DNA of 64,000 bases from positions 2,046,001 through 2,110,000 of the forward strand of contig OY969423.1 in assembly GCA_963699225.1 (NCBI GenBank), written 5' to 3'. This document shows positions 15,201 through 22,532 of the stretch, one piece after another (the stretch's first letter is position 1; the number at the start of each line of letters is the position of its first letter). A program made the position numbers and the translations under genes. The notes under the pieces are model-generated. The model saw only the letters and a list, made by a program, of their open reading frames with translations, made no database searches and was not told where the DNA came from. The stretch comes from VRUE01 sp963699225. GTDB lineage: Bacteria; Actinomycetota; Thermoleophilia; Solirubrobacterales; 70-9.

Positions 15201-15230
15201 GCAAATGACCCGCCGAGGCGGGTCATTTGC
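15201..15230. terminator. Hairpin terminator, probably bidirectional
   Basis: A perfect 14-bp stem, GCAAATGACCCGCC with its complement, closes on a 2-nt GA gap just after the LOG gene stop. On the minus strand it is followed by GTTTTA, a short U-tract, so it could also end transcripts arriving from purH. Confidence 0.65.
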
Positions 15231-15328
15231 GAAACGGGGGCTGCCGTCGAAATAACGAACGACCCCACCCTCACGTATTCAGATCTTAGCGCCCCGAGCG
15301 GGAGTCGAACCCGCCAGCCCCCGTTTCG
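15230..15328 (-). repeat. Foldback with tRNA T-arm-like sequence downstream of purH
   Basis: 14-bp inverted arms (CGAAACGGGGGCTG at 15230-15243 and its complement at 15315-15328) enclose a minus-strand tRNA 3'-end-like sequence at 15290-15314: GCGGG, TTCGACT, CCCGC, then TCGGGGC. A possible 5' acceptor strand GCCCCGG exists at 15354-15360, but the interior gives no normal D-arm or 7-nt anticodon loop, so it is treated as a tRNA remnant rather than a gene. Confidence 0.55.
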
Positions 15329-15411
15329 TGAGGACGAGGCCCGCATCCGGCGGCCGGGGCGTCGCCGCTCTCGCGGCGGACCCGACGCTATGCAGGCTCA
15401 TCGCACGTATT

Positions 15412-15438
15412 GCGCGCTAAATCGAAGGAATAGCGCGC
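15412..15438 (-). terminator. Hairpin downstream of purH
   Basis: Arms GCGCGCTA/TAGCGCGC (8 bp) around an 11-nt loop, 15 nt past the purH stop. It lacks a clear U-tract. A second small stem, CGCCGC/GCGGCG, lies at 15363-15378. Together with the adjacent foldback and the 15201 hairpin these fill the 256-bp gap. Confidence 0.45.
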
Positions 15439-15453
15439 GAGCTGAGCTGAGAG

Positions 15454-17070
15454 CTAGTGGCGGAAGTGCCGGTGCTTGGTGAAGACCATCGTCACGCCGG
15501 CCTCCTCGCAGGCCGCAATTACCTCGGCGTCGCGCTTCGAGCCGCCCGGCTGGATCACCGCGGTAGAGCCGGCCTGCAGAGCTAGCTCGGGCCCGTCGGC
15601 GAAGGGGAAGAAGGCGTCTGAGGCGACGGCGGAGTCCGCCAGCAGGGCGTCCGCATCCTCGCCGCGAGCGTCGCGGCACTTCTCGACTGCGAGGCGGACC
15701 GAGTCGACGCGGCTCATCTGGCCGGCGCCGATGCCGAGCGTGGCGCCGTCCTTGGCGATCACGATCGCGTTGGAGCGGACGTGGCGGACGACGGTCCAGG
15801 CGAAGCACATGTCGTCCCACTGCTGATCGCCCGGCTGTGACTTGGTGACAACCTCCATGATCTCGCGCGGCTCGGGGTCGCCGTCGCGGTCCTGGATCAA
15901 GAGGCCGCCCATCACCCGTTTGACGTCGCGTTCGCCCGGTTCGCGCTGGCGGCGCTCCTCCTCGCAGAGGATGCGGATCGCCTCCTTCTGCTGCAGGACA
16001 GCGAGGGCGCCGTGCTCGTAGTCGGGCGCGATCAGCACCTCGACGAAGTTCTCGTGCAGTCGTTTGGCGAGCTCCTCGGAGACCGGCCGGTTGAAGGCGA
16101 TGACGCCACCGAAGGCCGACATCGGGTCGCAGGCCAGCGCCTTCTCGTAGGCCTCAAGCGCCTCCTTGCCGATCGCCACCCCGCAGGGGTTGTTGTGCTT
16201 GACGATCGTGCAGGCGGGCTGCTCGAAGTCGTCAACCAGGCGACGGGCCGAGTCGAGGTCGAGCACGTTGTTGAAGGAGAGGGCGCGGCCGTGCAGCTTG
16301 GCGACGCGCGAGAGCACGTGGCTGCGCACGCCGGCTTCGGAGTAAAGCGCGGCCCGCTGGTGCGGGTTCTCGCCGTAGGAGAGGTCGAGCACCTTCTCGT
16401 AAGCGACGGCGAGGTGTTCGGGGTAGTCCTCGTACTCGGTCGAGAACCAGCGGCTGATCGCGGCGTCGTAGCGCGCGGTCTGGGCAAAGGCCTCGTTGGC
16501 GAGCCAGTGCCGCGTCGTCGCTGAGACCTCGCCGCCGGACTCCTCCAGCTCAGCCAGCACCGCGTCGTAGGACTCGGGCTTGACCACGACCGCGACCCCG
16601 TTGTGATTCTTGGCCGCGGCGCGGATCATCGTCGGCCCGCCGATGTCGATGTTCTCGACCACAACGCCTGGCTCGACGTCCTGGATCGCGACGGTCTGCT
16701 CGAAGGGGTAGAGGTTGACGCAGACCAGGTCGATCGGCACGATCGCCTCGCGTTCGAGCGTGGCCATGTGCTCGGGGTCGTCGCGGCGGGCGAGCAGCGC
16801 CGCGTGCAGCCGCGGGTGCAGGGTCTTGACCCGGCCGCCGAGGATCTCTTCCTGGCCGGTGAACTCGGCGACGTCGGTCACCTCGAGCCCAGCCTCGCGC
16901 AGCGCTGCCGCGGTGCCCCCGGTGGAGAGGATCTCAACCCCGAGGGCGGCCAGGCCGCGGGCGAAGTCGGCGACCCCGGTCTTGTCGGATACCGAGACGA
17001 GCGCCCGGCGCACCCTGATCGCGCCGTCGTTGACGGTCTCGGATCGGGTGTCTGCGGCGGCCTCAGTCAT
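15454..17070 (-). CDS. purH: Bifunctional AICAR formyltransferase / IMP cyclohydrolase
   Basis: Last two steps of IMP synthesis. 538 aa: the N-terminal MGS-like cyclohydrolase domain (RRALVSVSDKTGVADFARGL, EILSTGGTAAAL, GGRVKTLHPRLHAALLAR) and the C-terminal transformylase domain with KHNNPCGVAIG and the terminal TKHRHFRH. The ATG overlaps the purN stop by 8 nt, so purN-purH are coupled. This is the end of the purF-purN-purH block. Confidence 0.97.
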   Translation of the reverse strand: MTEAAADTRSETVNDGAIRVRRALVSVSDKTGVADFARGLAALGVEILSTGGTAAALREAGLEVTDVAEFTGQEEILGGRVKTLHPRLHAALLARRDDPEHMATLEREAIVPIDLVCVNLYPFEQTVAIQDVEPGVVVENIDIGGPTMIRAAAKNHNGVAVVVKPESYDAVLAELEESGGEVSATTRHWLANEAFAQTARYDAAISRWFSTEYEDYPEHLAVAYEKVLDLSYGENPHQRAALYSEAGVRSHVLSRVAKLHGRALSFNNVLDLDSARRLVDDFEQPACTIVKHNNPCGVAIGKEALEAYEKALACDPMSAFGGVIAFNRPVSEELAKRLHENFVEVLIAPDYEHGALAVLQQKEAIRILCEEERRQREPGERDVKRVMGGLLIQDRDGDPEPREIMEVVTKSQPGDQQWDDMCFAWTVVRHVRSNAIVIAKDGATLGIGAGQMSRVDSVRLAVEKCRDARGEDADALLADSAVASDAFFPFADGPELALQAGSTAVIQPGGSKRDAEVIAACEEAGVTMVFTKHRHFRH

Positions 17071-17686
17071 CGACTACGACCCGGCGCGGGTCGTCAGCGT
17101 CGATCCTAACCTTGCCCGCCGCGATCATGCGGATCGCCTCCGAGTAGAGCTGGTGCTCGACGGTGTGGATCGCCAGCTCGAGCGCCTCGCGGTCGCGATC
17201 GGGCGGCACGTCGACCTCGCGCTGCAGGATCGTCGGCCCGGTGTCGACGCCCTCGTCGACGAAGTGGACGGTGACGCCGGTGACGTTGGCGCCCGCCGCC
17301 AGCGCCTGTCCGATCGCGTCGAGGCCGGGGAAGGCGGGCAGCAGGGCGGGGTGGACGTTGACGACACGGTTGCGGAAGCGCCCGACGAAGGCCGGGCTGA
17401 GCAGCTGCATGTAACCGGCGAGGACGATCAGATCGGCGCCCCGCTCCTCGACCCAGTCGGCCATTGCGGCGTCGCGCTCGGCCCGATCGGCGAAGTCCTC
17501 GCGGGGGAAGAGCCCGACCGCGATCCGCGCCGCCCGGGCCCGTTCGATCGCCGGCGCCCCGGGCTTGTCGGAGCCGACCCCGACCACCTCGATCCCCTCG
17601 CGCATGTGCAGTCGGTCGAGGATCGCCTGCAGATTCGATCCGGTCCCGCTGGCCAGGACCACCAGGCGGAATGTGGCGCTACGCAT
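17063..17686 (-). CDS. purN: Phosphoribosylglycinamide formyltransferase PurN
   Basis: 207 aa, formyl-THF-dependent third step of purine synthesis. Motifs: LASGTGSNLQAI, VVNVHPALLPAFPG (with the catalytic His), VTVHFVDEGVDTGP. The ATG at 17686 lies inside the right end of a foldback element; GAGGA in that element's conserved box is the only Shine-Dalgarno-like sequence, about 8 nt upstream. The outer arm of the element is an inverted copy of purN codons 4-8. A longer frame upstream would only translate the element. Confidence 0.95.
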   Translation of the reverse strand: MRSATFRLVVLASGTGSNLQAILDRLHMREGIEVVGVGSDKPGAPAIERARAARIAVGLFPREDFADRAERDAAMADWVEERGADLIVLAGYMQLLSPAFVGRFRNRVVNVHPALLPAFPGLDAIGQALAAGANVTGVTVHFVDEGVDTGPTILQREVDVPPDRDREALELAIHTVEHQLYSEAIRMIAAGKVRIDADDPRRVVVDD

Positions 17687-17765
17687 CTCGGCGTCCTCGG
17701 TCGCTCGCGTGCAGAGCACGCCACGCTCCCTGCGTCCTTGATCTGCTTGACCACATTCCGCCTGG
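17662..17765 (-). repeat. Foldback element copy B, between purF and purN
   Basis: 15-bp perfect arms (CCAGGCGGAATGTGG at 17662-17676, complement at 17751-17765) surround a 74-bp core. In purN sense the core has AAGGACGCAGGGAG, a GCGTGC/GCACGC hairpin and CGACCGAGGACGC. The core is 61/67 identical to the thiE element, while the arms are unrelated to those of thiE and instead match purN coding sequence. The element fills nearly all of the purF-purN gap and contains the purN start codon. Confidence 0.88.
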
Positions 17766-17773
17766 GAGTGAGG

Positions 17774-19222
17774 TCATTGACCCACTGCGGGAACGACTGC
17801 AACATCCTCCAACGCAAACTTTCCATTCGCGTCTTCGGGATCGCCGAGCGGGTAGCGGCCGCTGAAGCAGGCATCGCAGTGGTCCTCGGGTGGAGTGCCG
17901 ATCGCCTCGTAGACGCCGTCCATCGAGAGGTAGGCGAGCGAGTCGGCGTCGAGCTCGTCGGCGATTTCCTGGATCGAGCGCTTGTGGGCGATCATCTCCT
18001 CGCGGGTCGACATGTCGACGCCGTAGTGGCAGGGGTTGCGGATCGGCGGCGCCGAGATCCGCAGGTGGACCTCGCGGGCGCCGGCGTCGCGCAGCATGCC
18101 GACGATCTGGCGGGTCGTGTTGCCGCGCACGATCGAGTCGTCGACGACGACGATGCGCTGGCCGGAGACGATCTCGGGCAGCGGGTTGAACTTCAGCCGC
18201 AGGCCGTGCTTGCGCAGCTCCTGGCCGGGCTGGATGAAGGTCCGCGCCACGTAGCGGTTCTTGATCAGGCCGTCGTCGCGGGGCAGCCCCGAGGCGCGGG
18301 CGAAGCCGGCGGCGGCTGGGTTGCCGGAGTCGGGCACCGAGATCACCAGGTCGGCCTCGACCGGCGACTCGCGATGGAGGATCTCGCCCATCCGGCCGCG
18401 CACCTGCTGCAGCACTTTGCCCTCGAGCCGGCTGTCGGGGCGGGAGAAGTAGATGTGCTCGAAGACGCACATCGCCGGCCGCTCGGCCTTGACCACCTGG
18501 CGCGTCTCCAGCCCGCGCTCGGTTAGCGAGACCATCTCGCCGGGGTGCACTTCGCGCATCAGCTCGGCGCCGATGATGTCGAAGGCGCAGCTCTCCGAGG
18601 CGACGACGAAGCGGTCGTCGAGGCGGCCGAGCGAGAGCGGCCGCACCCCGTGCGGGTCGCGGAAGGCGACGATCGCGCGCTTGGTCATCACCACGGTCGA
18701 GTAGGCGCCCTCCAACCGCGGCATCACGTCCGTGACCGCGTCCTCGATCAACTTGCCGTCATGGGAGGAAAGCAGCGCCGCGATGATCTCCGAGTCCGAG
18801 GTGCCGCGGAAGGCGATGCCGCGCTCCTTCAGCTCGCCCCAGAGCTCGACCGCGTTGGTCAGGTTGCCGTTGTGGGCGAGCGCCAGCTCGCGGCCGTCGT
18901 CGCGCCAGACCGGCTGCGCGTTCTCCCAGGAGCCGCCGCCGGTGGTCGAATAGCGCACGTGGCCGATCGCCATGTCGCCCTCCAGCGCCTTCAGCTTCTC
19001 CTCGTCGAAGACCTGCGAGACCAGGCCCGAGTCGCGCATCGTGGTGATGTGGCCGCCAACGCAGGTGGCGATCCCGGCCGACTCCTGGCCGCGGTGCTGC
19101 AGTGCGTAGAGGCTGAAGTAGGCCAGGCGCGAGACGTCGTGCCCGGGTGCGTATACGCCGAACACCCCGCATTCCTCGCGCGGGCTGTCGCGGTCTATGA
19201 ACTGCCCCTGGGGCGGAGTCAA
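17774..19222 (-). CDS. purF: Amidophosphoribosyltransferase PurF
   Basis: First committed step of purine synthesis. 482 aa: an N-terminal Ntn glutaminase domain with the nucleophile Cys in REECGVFGVYAPG after a short propeptide, and a C-terminal PRTase domain with VVVDDSIVRGNTTRQIV. The C-terminal DHCDACFSGRYP cysteines fit the Fe-S-containing class. The TTG start at 19222 has GAGGAAA about 7 nt upstream, which decides it over longer frames. purM, often next in such operons, is absent here; the gap to purN is the foldback element. Confidence 0.95.
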   Translation of the reverse strand: MTPPQGQFIDRDSPREECGVFGVYAPGHDVSRLAYFSLYALQHRGQESAGIATCVGGHITTMRDSGLVSQVFDEEKLKALEGDMAIGHVRYSTTGGGSWENAQPVWRDDGRELALAHNGNLTNAVELWGELKERGIAFRGTSDSEIIAALLSSHDGKLIEDAVTDVMPRLEGAYSTVVMTKRAIVAFRDPHGVRPLSLGRLDDRFVVASESCAFDIIGAELMREVHPGEMVSLTERGLETRQVVKAERPAMCVFEHIYFSRPDSRLEGKVLQQVRGRMGEILHRESPVEADLVISVPDSGNPAAAGFARASGLPRDDGLIKNRYVARTFIQPGQELRKHGLRLKFNPLPEIVSGQRIVVVDDSIVRGNTTRQIVGMLRDAGAREVHLRISAPPIRNPCHYGVDMSTREEMIAHKRSIQEIADELDADSLAYLSMDGVYEAIGTPPEDHCDACFSGRYPLGDPEDANGKFALEDVAVVPAVGQ

Positions 19223-19345
19223 GCGCGCTTTCCTCGCGGTTGGGGAAGGACGTGACGCGCAGGCGGACTGCCTACCCCGGCAGGGTAGCAACGGCGGGCG
19301 GCCGGTAAGCCGCGACAGAAAGCTCGCGATTTGCGGCCGTTCCGG
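19223..19345. other. Gap upstream of purF
   Basis: 123 bp between purF and the secreted-protein gene, both on the minus strand. It contains a small hairpin, CTACCC/GGGTAG with loop CGGCA (19272-19288), and the purF Shine-Dalgarno sequence. No clear promoter or PurR-type operator is recognised. Confidence 0.3.
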
Positions 19346-20368
19346 CTAAGAGGTCCTGGTGGAGTGGACCCGGTCGCGGCCGTGGAGGCGGATCGTGATC
19401 GTGTGATCGGTCACCCTGCCGGCGAGGTCGGTTGTCCGCGCCGTGATCGTTCCCTTCACCACTTGTTTCGGCGAGGTATCGCCGAGGTGGCGAATCACAG
19501 ATTTGGGCAGCTTGACGTTGTAGGGCGTGACTTCCCCCGGTTTCACCAGCGTCGTGCCACCGCTGAGACCGACGATTACCCCGGTGCTGATGTGGTCGCC
19601 GGGTTTGTCGGTCGTCTTCGAGGCCAGGGCGCCGCCCTTGTGGCGTGGTTTCCAGCCAACCTGGCCGAAGATCTGGACCGAGGAAGCTTCGCTGGCGCTG
19701 ACCAGGACGAGGACCGAGCGCTTGAGCACGATCGGGAAGGTGTCGAGCAAGATCGTCGGGCAGGGTCCCTGGTAGGCGGCACTCTGCGGGCAGCCGTCCT
19801 GGCTCTCGTCGCCGTAGCCATCTCCGTCGCGGTCGGGCTCGATCACGGCGACTAGCGGCACGCGTTCGTCCACGCCTGCATGAAAGAGATGCGTGGAGCC
19901 GACGCCGACACTGCCATTGAAGGACCAGGTGTGGTCGGCGGTGTTGCCAGTAGCGCACCTCAGTGCGCTTTCTTCACCTACCGCGACTGGCCCGAACCGG
20001 TCGCCTGCTCGGACCGGGATCCGCGTGGAGAAGACATTCGAGCCGGGTTTGACGCTCTCCTCATTGCTCTCGCCGATTACCTGAAAAGTGCCTGCCTCGC
20101 CCGTTGGTCGAAAGGCCGCCATCACCTCCGGGACCGGTGTGGGGAGAGCGGAATTGACCTTCCAGGCCGTCACAACGCCGCTGGCCGGTGCTGACAGCGG
20201 CAGTGGACCTTCCGAGGAACGCGCCTCCGGGACCAGCGTGAACGGGCCGCTCGCGGCGTTACCCGCGCATTCGTCGCCGACTTCGGTCGCTGCTGAGACA
20301 GGGGACGCACCGACCAGCGCTATGGCCAGGAGCATTCCCACAAGAGCAACTGTGCCCAACGATCGCAT
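19346..20368 (-). CDS. Secreted protein with a calcium-binding (thrombospondin type 3-like) motif
   Basis: 340 aa; an ATG with a good GGAGGGA ribosome site, then a signal peptide (SLGTVALVGMLLAIALVGASPVSA). The mature part is beta-rich, with paired cysteines (DECAGNAAS, LRCATGN) and an Asp-rich DRDGDGYGDESQDGCP motif typical of TSP3-like Ca2+-binding turns in secreted proteins. The C-terminal third (GTITARTTDLAGRVTDHTITIRL) looks like an Ig-like strand set. Function unknown; probably extracellular. Confidence 0.75.
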   Translation of the reverse strand: MRSLGTVALVGMLLAIALVGASPVSAATEVGDECAGNAASGPFTLVPEARSSEGPLPLSAPASGVVTAWKVNSALPTPVPEVMAAFRPTGEAGTFQVIGESNEESVKPGSNVFSTRIPVRAGDRFGPVAVGEESALRCATGNTADHTWSFNGSVGVGSTHLFHAGVDERVPLVAVIEPDRDGDGYGDESQDGCPQSAAYQGPCPTILLDTFPIVLKRSVLVLVSASEASSVQIFGQVGWKPRHKGGALASKTTDKPGDHISTGVIVGLSGGTTLVKPGEVTPYNVKLPKSVIRHLGDTSPKQVVKGTITARTTDLAGRVTDHTITIRLHGRDRVHSTRTS

Positions 20369-20411
20369 GCTTCCCTCCAGGTTCGACGACGACCGCCGGG
20401 AGGTTAGAGGC

Positions 20412-21044
20412 CTAAGGCGACGCCGACGAGCCTTCGAGCAGCCGGTCCAGCGCATGTCCGAGGCCACCGATCGCCGAGTCGAGCGGCTCCTGGCTGCCGG
20501 CGGCACGAGCCCGCAGCAGAGCACCCTCGACTGTGGAGACCACGAGCCCGGCGAAGGCCTCGGCATCTTTGGCCCGCACTCCTTCGTCGCGCAGGGCGGC
20601 GGCGATCGGCCGTTCCCAACTCTGGAAGGCCGCGGTCGCAACTGCGGCGAGCTCCGGGTCTTCGGGTCGGGCCAGGGCGACGGCGGCGACCGGGCAGCCG
20701 ATTCGCTCCGGGTAGTCGGCGACGCGACGGCGGAAGACGTCGCCGAAGAGTGCGAGGGTCTGCTTCAGGCCGCGCTCCTCGAGCGAGCGTTCGATCAGAT
20801 CGCGGATAGTCGCGCCTTCGAGTTCGGCCGCCTCGCGGGCGAGCTGCACCTTGCCGCCCGGGAAGTGGTGGTAGATCGAGCCGCGCGGGGCCTCGCCGCG
20901 CTCGGCGACGTCGCGCAGCTCCATGCCGGCGTAGCCCTTCTCGGCAAGTAGTTGACGGGCGCCTTTGAGCAGCAGGGCGCGACCGTCGCGGCGCTTGCCC
21001 TCTCGCGGCTCTCCATCGGCGATCCTCGCTATGCCCACGGTCAT
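20412..21044 (-). CDS. TetR-family repressor (LmrA/YxaF-like)
   Basis: 210 aa. The N-terminal helix-turn-helix is visible in MELRDVAERGEAPRGSIYHHFPGGK, preceded by ALLLKGARQLLAEKGYAG; the C-terminal domain is the ligand/dimer part seen in LmrA-type regulators (GCPVAAVALARPEDPEL). It is divergent from an MFS exporter 18 bp away, and a 16-bp palindrome overlaps the start codon of each gene. The likely role is autoregulated repression of the pump, relieved by its substrate. Confidence 0.92.
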   Translation of the reverse strand: MTVGIARIADGEPREGKRRDGRALLLKGARQLLAEKGYAGMELRDVAERGEAPRGSIYHHFPGGKVQLAREAAELEGATIRDLIERSLEERGLKQTLALFGDVFRRRVADYPERIGCPVAAVALARPEDPELAAVATAAFQSWERPIAAALRDEGVRAKDAEAFAGLVVSTVEGALLRARAAGSQEPLDSAIGGLGHALDRLLEGSSASP

Positions 21045-21045
21045 A
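21030..21045. promoter_or_regulatory. TetR operator site 1
   Basis: In tetR sense the site reads TATGACCGTGGGCATA, a near-palindrome covering the tetR ATG. It differs from site 2 by one base. The centre-to-centre distance to site 2 is 36 bp. Confidence 0.75.
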
Positions 21046-21048
21046 GTC

Positions 21049-21054
21049 TATAGT
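21049..21054 (+). promoter_or_regulatory. -10 box for the MFS gene (leaderless)
   Basis: TATAGT ends 8 nt before the MFS ATG and lies between the two operators. A repressor dimer on either side would block it. Confidence 0.5.
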
Positions 21055-21062
21055 CCGCGCCG

Positions 21063-22532
21063 ATGTATGACCGTGGTCATAAAGGGATCGTGGTGGTCGC
21101 TTGCGCCGGCGCTTTCCTTGCCTTCCTCGACGCCACGATCGTCAACATCGCCTTCCCGGATATCTCGAGCTCCTTCGCGGGCTCGGGGCGAGACGCGCTC
21201 TCCTGGGTGCTCGACGGCTACTTCGTCGTCATCGCAGCGCTGCTGGTGCCGGCGGGCGGGCTGGCCGACCGCTTCGGCCACAAGCGGATCTTCTTGCTCG
21301 GCGTCAGCGGCTTCACAGCCGCCAGCTTGCTTTGCGCTTTGGCTCCATCGCTCGGCTTCCTGATCGCCTTCCGGGTGATCCAGGGCGTTGGCGCGGCAAT
21401 GGTCATGCCGACCTCACTGGCGCTTGTCCTCGATGCCTTTCCCTCCGAGCGCCGCGCCGCGGGCGTTGGCATCTGGGGCGCCGCCGCGGCGGCCGCGGCG
21501 GCGGTCGGCCCAACCCTGGGCGGTGCCCTGGTCGAGCTCTACGACTGGCGCCTGGTCTTCCTCGTCAACCTGCCGCTGGGAGCCGCCGTGGTGTGGTTCG
21601 GCGCCAAGGCTCTGCGCGAGCGCCCGCAGCTCGACAGCCGCCTGCCCGATCTGCTCGGGGCGCTGATGCTGGCCCTCAGCCTTGCCCTGGTCACGCTGGC
21701 GATCGTCGAGGGCAATGACTGGGGCTGGACCGCGACCGCGACGCTCGGCTGTTTCGTCGCTTCCGGCCTCCTGCTCGGCGGGATGATCTGGCGCAGCCGC
21801 AGCCACCCACGCCCGATCATCGAGCCGGAGCTCTTCCGCCACGGCTCCTTTCGCGTCGGCAATCTCGGCACCCTGCTCTTCGCCGCCGCCTTCTTCTCGC
21901 TGATCCTCGGCAACGTCGTCTTCCTCACCTCGATCTGGGGCTACACGGTGCTGCAGGCCGGTGCCGCGACGCTGCCTGGGCCGACCCTCTCGACCGTCGT
22001 CGCCGGCCCCGCCGGCAAGCTCGCGGACCGCTTCGGCCACCGCGCCGTGATCGTCCCCGGCACCCTCTTCTTCGCCGCTGGCGTGATGGTGCTGCGCTCG
22101 GCGGGCGCCACTCCCGACTGGCTCGGCCTCTGGCTGCCCGGCGCCTGCCTCACCGGCATCGGCATCGGCCTCGCCTTCCCAACCCTCGGCGCCGCCTCGG
22201 TGCGCGACATCCCAGGCGACCGTTTCGCCACCGCCAGCGCCGTCAACGCCGCCTTCCGTCAGGTCGGCGCCGTGCTCGGCACCGCGATCCTCGTCGCCAT
22301 CGTCGGCGAACCGGCGACGCTGCAGGCCGCTCTCGACGTCTCCAACGACGCCTACCTCTTCTCGGCTATCGCCGCCCTCGTTTCAGGTGCCGCCGTGCTC
22401 GGCCTGCGAGCTCAGCGAAAGCCAGGCGCTCTCGGCGGCGCCGACGCCGACGGTGAAGCTGCGGTCGCCGGCGGCGACCTCGATCGTGCTGCCGCCGACC
22501 TCGCCGATCAGCGTCGCCCCGAGCGCGTTTAG
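21063..22532 (+). CDS. MFS drug-efflux transporter (DHA2 / EmrB-QacA type)
   Basis: 489 aa with about 14 hydrophobic segments, the DHA2 drug:H+ antiporter layout. Signatures are FLDATIVNIAFPDI in TM1, GGLADRFGHKRIFLLG (motif A) between TM2 and TM3, and the FRVIQGVGAAMVMPTSLAL stretch with the basic residue and Gly-rich turn of motifs B/C. It is controlled by the divergent TetR repressor. The last ~50 residues (from about ALGGADADG) have no transmembrane character and are antisense to the 3' end of purL: the two genes overlap by 150 nt tail to tail. Confidence 0.92.
   Translation: MYDRGHKGIVVVACAGAFLAFLDATIVNIAFPDISSSFAGSGRDALSWVLDGYFVVIAALLVPAGGLADRFGHKRIFLLGVSGFTAASLLCALAPSLGFLIAFRVIQGVGAAMVMPTSLALVLDAFPSERRAAGVGIWGAAAAAAAAVGPTLGGALVELYDWRLVFLVNLPLGAAVVWFGAKALRERPQLDSRLPDLLGALMLALSLALVTLAIVEGNDWGWTATATLGCFVASGLLLGGMIWRSRSHPRPIIEPELFRHGSFRVGNLGTLLFAAAFFSLILGNVVFLTSIWGYTVLQAGAATLPGPTLSTVVAGPAGKLADRFGHRAVIVPGTLFFAAGVMVLRSAGATPDWLGLWLPGACLTGIGIGLAFPTLGAASVRDIPGDRFATASAVNAAFRQVGAVLGTAILVAIVGEPATLQAALDVSNDAYLFSAIAALVSGAAVLGLRAQRKPGALGGADADGEAAVAGGDLDRAAADLADQRRPERV
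21066..21081. promoter_or_regulatory. TetR operator site 2
   Basis: TATGACCGTGGTCATA, 14 of 16 positions palindromic, covers codons 2-6 of the MFS gene. It pairs with site 1 (15 of 16 identical in inverted orientation). Confidence 0.78.

Noticed and set aside
15290..15360. Complete minus-strand tRNA gene
   Set aside because: Acceptor ends and T-arm fit, but there is no standard D-arm and no 7-nt anticodon loop; kept only as a tRNA-like remnant.
15230..15453. tmRNA (ssrA)
   Set aside because: The tRNA-like end resembles one, but the 5' domain and tag-coding region would have to lie inside purH and are not seen.
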